Shown: positions 48,428 through 51,869 of the stretch, piece by piece | Layout of the letters: the number at the start of each line of letters is the position of its first letter | Numbering within the stretch: position 1 is the stretch's first letter | NCBI GenBank assembly: GCA_024697845.1 | Contig: JAILRZ010000050.1 | Coordinates: 1 to 51,869, forward strand | Source of the DNA: Eubacterium sp. | GTDB lineage: Bacteria; Bacillota; Clostridia; Lachnospirales; Lachnospiraceae | Reading direction: 5' to 3' | DNA length: 51,869 nucleotides | The notes under the pieces: generated by a model | The model's database searches: none | What the model was told of the DNA's origin: nothing | The model's input: the letters and a program-made list of their open reading frames with translations, nothing else | Position numbers and translations under genes: made by a program

Positions 48428-49618
48428 CTATCTTCGGAAACGGTAGTTTCGAATGCAAACAGTGCCAATAATCAGTACAAGAGTATGGGCAAGAATTAAT
48501 AAAAACTGTAGGATGTTGAAATGATGAATCATACAGTTTTGTGCGTATTCCAGCATAATTCTTGTAATCAAACCTTTCGAAAGAGAAAGGAAAGAATGTG
48601 GAAGCATTGACAATGGGAAGAAAAATCCGGAAAGGAATCCCATAGATGCTATAAGAACAAACAGCGCCAAAATTGCATTCGCTGTATTTTCAATCAGTTC
48701 ATAAACAAAAATTAACAATCCACAGATTGGAAGAAGAACAATGTAGGAGCAAAGAGTTCCAATAAAATATTCCGGTTTAAACAGGAGTACGCCCAAAGAA
48801 ATCAGTAAGTACAGGAAACTGTAGCAGGTTAATAATGCTCCGAATCTTGCAAGAATCTGATAGGTTGCGGAAACACCGGAAGCCTTCAATTTCTTTTCCA
48901 AATCTAATTGATGTTTTGATAAGAAACCGGAACTTTGTAATCCCAGTAGCAAGAATATAAGTATAATTCCAACACACAAGTAGTAGGTGACAAAAGGAAT
49001 GTTATCTGTTGGAGTCAACATCTTGTTATAGTATATGTTGCTTCGTTGCATCAAATGATTAAGAAACGGAAGGGAAAGAGCTACATCCTGCTCGGTTCCC
49101 TGAACAATGTTTCTGTTTTGCAGATATTCCCGCATAGAGTAGAAACAACGCTCGGAAAGCTCCACATAATTGGTTGCCACCTTGGTCATATCGGTTACAA
49201 CAAAACTGATTACAGTGGCGGGAGCAGAACCGTATCGGATATCGATTTTGGTATCTTCTCCGTTAATCATTTTTTCAATAAAATCATCCGGGACAACAAA
49301 GGCGATATCATAACGACCTTGATTGAGTCCGTCAAGGGCTGTATCAAAATCGACTTCATCCAAATGTAAACGAGTTTTCCCGTTGGTGACTTCCTCTAAG
49401 GTTTGTAGAACCAATCCGGTGTAATTGTTTTTTTCTGGCTCAACTACAGCAACCCGATAACTGCTTGGATCATTATTAAATTGTTTCTGGATTCCGAAAG
49501 AAATCACCGACAGGCCAATAATAACACCGATGAAAATAGCCATTCCAATCAGCATGGAAGGAATGGATGAAATGGCCCGTTTCAGTTCTAATCGAAATAA
49601 TATTTTTCTTTTATCCAT
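48428..49618 (-). CDS. ABC-2 type transporter permease
   Basis: 396 aa; ABC-2 architecture; overlaps ATPase gene. Confidence 0.85.
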   Translation of the reverse strand: MDKRKILFRLELKRAISSIPSMLIGMAIFIGVIIGLSVISFGIQKQFNNDPSSYRVAVVEPEKNNYTGLVLQTLEEVTNGKTRLHLDEVDFDTALDGLNQGRYDIAFVVPDDFIEKMINGEDTKIDIRYGSAPATVISFVVTDMTKVATNYVELSERCFYSMREYLQNRNIVQGTEQDVALSLPFLNHLMQRSNIYYNKMLTPTDNIPFVTYYLCVGIILIFLLLGLQSSGFLSKHQLDLEKKLKASGVSATYQILARFGALLTCYSFLYLLISLGVLLFKPEYFIGTLCSYIVLLPICGLLIFVYELIENTANAILALFVLIASMGFLSGFFFPLSMLPHSFLSLSKGLITRIMLEYAQNCMIHHFNILQFLLILAHTLVLIIGTVCIRNYRFRR

Positions 49619-50375
49619 TTTTGCGTTCCTTTAAATCTTTGGTTAGAGTATGAATATTTTCGTATTCATATGGATGAAGGGTTCCGTCGGTTAATATATT
49701 GATTCGGTCACAAAGTGCAATCTCCCCTTCTTCATGGGTTGCGAGAAGGACAATTCCTCCCTTTGCCGTAAAACTCTTGATATAAGAAGCAATGATTTCT
49801 TTACAGTCAATATCCAAACTGGCAGATGGTTCATCCAATAAAAGAATCGATGGTTCGTTGGCCATGGAACAACCGATGCTGAGACGTTTTTTCATTCCGC
49901 CGGAAAGATTGGATACTTTTTTGTCTATAAACTCATGAATGCCTAATAGTTTCAGAATACCGTGATTTAATTCTTCTTCCATATCGAGTTTTGCTCCGGT
50001 GTACCAGAGGCGAAGGTTATCTCTTACAGTCAAATCTTCCATTAAAGGGTTGCTTTGCGGTACATAACCGATAATACTCTCTGGATGGCGGACTTCAAAC
50101 AGATTTGTATTATCAGCAAAAAACGAACCGGAATCCGGGATAACAAGACCGGCAAGGCAACTCAGTAAGGTGGTTTTTCCGCAACCATTCAATCCAAGAA
50201 TGCCAACACATTCACCGGAATTCGCGGAAAAAGAGATATTTTTCAAAATTTCCGTTCCTTTTCGAGAGTACTTTTTTTTGACTTCTTTAACTTCTATTTT
50301 TTTTATCATATTTCTCTCCGATTGTATAAATTTTAATAAAAAAATTATATCATACAATTGTGAGAGAACCAACAA
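49611..50375 (-). CDS. ABC transporter ATP-binding protein
   Basis: LGLNGCGKTTLLSCL, NLSGGMKKRLSIG, ILLLDEPSASLD; start probably ATG 50309 (MIKKIEVKEVKKKYSRKG). Confidence 0.95.
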   Translation of the reverse strand: MLVLSQLYDIIFLLKFIQSERNMIKKIEVKEVKKKYSRKGTEILKNISFSANSGECVGILGLNGCGKTTLLSCLAGLVIPDSGSFFADNTNLFEVRHPESIIGYVPQSNPLMEDLTVRDNLRLWYTGAKLDMEEELNHGILKLLGIHEFIDKKVSNLSGGMKKRLSIGCSMANEPSILLLDEPSASLDIDCKEIIASYIKSFTAKGGIVLLATHEEGEIALCDRINILTDGTLHPYEYENIHTLTKDLKERKNG

Positions 50376-50442
50376 AATAGTAGTAGGATTCTGACAAAGG
50401 CTGTGATAAACTATTAAAAGAAAAATACAGACGAGGTGTAAA

Positions 50443-51630
50443 ATGAATTATTTTGAAACGGCAGATATTTTATTGCCAAAGAAAGATTTTGAAAAGTGGG
50501 CTGTCATTGCATGTGATCAGCATACATCAGAACCGGAATACTGGAATGATGTAAAAGAAATTGTTGGGGACACGCCGTCCTCTCTGAACATTATGTTACC
50601 GGAGGTATGGCTGAAGGAGGATAATGAGGAAAGCATCAAAAAGATTAATGCGACAATGGTTCAGTATTTGAATGAAGATGTTTTCGAGGAACATAAAAAT
50701 TCTATGATTTATGTGGAACGAAAAATCGGAGATCAGATTCGAAAAGGTCTGGTGGGGGTCATTGATTTGGAAGATTATGATTATCACAAAAACAGCAAGA
50801 CATTGATTCGTGCTACGGAAGAAACGGTAGAAGACCGATTACCGCCAAGAATCAAAATTCGGAAGGATGCTGTATTGGAAATGCCTCACATTTTATTGCT
50901 GTTTGATGATCCGACTCGTTCCGTTGTAAAACCATTGGAAGTGAAAAAGGAAGAATTACCTGTGGCATATGATTTTGAACTCATGAAAGATGGTGGACAT
51001 ATTCAGGGATGGTTCTTGGATGAAGAAACAGTTCAGAGTGTTCAGCTGGCTTTGGGAGAATTACTAAAGAAGAATGAAGATTTGTTATTTGTTGTGGGAG
51101 ATGGAAATCATTCGCTGGCTGCGGCAAAAGAAAGTTATAATCTCACGAAAAATCCAAAGGCCAGATATGCGTTGGTTGAACTGGAAAATGTCCATGACCA
51201 AAGTATAGAATTTGAACCGATTTACCGTGTGTTGTTTCAGGTGGATGCTGCAGACTTTATTGAAAAGTTTGTGGATTACACAGAGAAAAATGGAGGAGAA
51301 GAACAGCAGTATTTTGAATGTATTACCAAGGAAGAAACAGGGACAATTCAGGTGAAGGCTACTGCAAAACTTCCGATTGGAACACTTCAGAAATTTATTG
51401 ATCTTTATATGAAGGATCATCCGGAAGTGTCGATTGATTATATTCATGGAGAAGAAACTGTTCGCAATCTTTGTCAGCAGGAAAAAGTATTGGGGCTCCT
51501 GTTTGAAGGAATGAAAAAGGAAGATTTATTCCCAGCAGTAAGAGCAGACGGATCCTTGCCTAGAAAGACTTTTTCTATGGGACATGCGGATGAAAAAAGA
51601 TTTTATATTGAAACAAGAAGAATTCAGTAG
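50443..51630 (+). CDS. DUF1015 family protein
   Basis: 395 aa; WAVIACDQHTSEPEYW, VVGDGNHSLAAAKESY motifs. Confidence 0.9.
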   Translation: MNYFETADILLPKKDFEKWAVIACDQHTSEPEYWNDVKEIVGDTPSSLNIMLPEVWLKEDNEESIKKINATMVQYLNEDVFEEHKNSMIYVERKIGDQIRKGLVGVIDLEDYDYHKNSKTLIRATEETVEDRLPPRIKIRKDAVLEMPHILLLFDDPTRSVVKPLEVKKEELPVAYDFELMKDGGHIQGWFLDEETVQSVQLALGELLKKNEDLLFVVGDGNHSLAAAKESYNLTKNPKARYALVELENVHDQSIEFEPIYRVLFQVDAADFIEKFVDYTEKNGGEEQQYFECITKEETGTIQVKATAKLPIGTLQKFIDLYMKDHPEVSIDYIHGEETVRNLCQQEKVLGLLFEGMKKEDLFPAVRADGSLPRKTFSMGHADEKRFYIETRRIQ

Positions 51631-51720
51631 TCCGTTTGTGAAATTGTAACTGTATTTTCCAAATTTTTCCAAATTTTTCCAAAGAAAAATGTTGTTAAAA
51701 AAATATCAATGTGCTAGTAT

Positions 51721-51747
51721 AAAAAGTGGCGGGTTCGCCACTTTTTT
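51721..51747 (+). terminator. Intrinsic terminator
   Basis: aaaagtggcg-ggtt-cgccacttttttt. Confidence 0.85.
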
Positions 51748-51869
51748 ATTTCATAGGAAAGTTCTTTGAACTTCCCCATGAAATAAAAATGCTCCGCAAG
51801 GATGCGCAGCTCGCGGAGATGTATTTATGCTGACGCATCCGCTCGCGCGCGAAGTGTCGCAAGCGACAC
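51744..51869. repeat. Structured GC-rich intergenic element, truncated by window end
   Basis: Series of inverted repeats: ttttatttcat/atgaaataaaa, ggaaagttc/gaacttcc, ctccgc/gcggag, ggatgcg/cgcatcc, gtgtcgc/gcgacac. Confidence 0.55.

Noticed and set aside
47207-50375. Novel ABC exporter system
   Set aside because: Two ABC-2 permeases plus an ATPase is a common arrangement; nothing beyond substrate uncertainty stands out.
51655-51683. Short direct repeat aaatttttcc near the DUF1015 gene end
   Set aside because: Only two to three copies of a low-complexity AT-rich decamer; likely chance or promoter-region composition.
1-51869. tRNA or rRNA genes
   Set aside because: No cloverleaf-like or rRNA-like sequences recognised by eye; tRNAscan-SE would be decisive.

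Overview
AT-rich, mostly + strand chromosomal window that looks like a Clostridia/Lachnospiraceae-type Firmicute (inferred from gene content, not searched). Recognisable housekeeping genes: a V-type ATPase operon (K-E-C-F-A-B-D), a D-lactate dehydrogenase-like gene, a GH16 glucanase, proB, a DagK-like lipid kinase, citrate synthase, a GreA-family factor, spoIIID-mbl, recD2, comFC, an Fe-S aldo/keto reductase, sfsA, EamA and AGCS transporters, a CDF transporter, an ABC-2 exporter and a DUF1015 protein. No rRNA, tRNA, CRISPR array, transposase or integrase was recognised. Two accessory loci stand out. (1) At 10.6-15.8 kb a module is duplicated in tandem: a large secreted multidomain protein, a 45-aa peptide gene absent from the ORF track (MKELYTSPKAEVVEFDAKDVITTSGILDNFNGVTANEEAGWTGLY), and a terminator. 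The two peptides are identical in protein but differ at three synonymous sites, and the two terminator stems differ by a compensatory base-pair change. (2) At 27-33.9 kb a cluster of mostly uncharacterised genes contains a ClpX-like AAA+ unfoldase with an altered Walker A (GPSGSGKN) and a VGF loop, a PcfJ-like protein, a membrane protein, two orphan proteins, a divergent HTH-type regulator, two strong leader/terminator hairpins, and a 54-bp tandem repeat array whose units can each form terminator-like hairpins. Both loci are candidates for undescribed systems; their functions are inference only.
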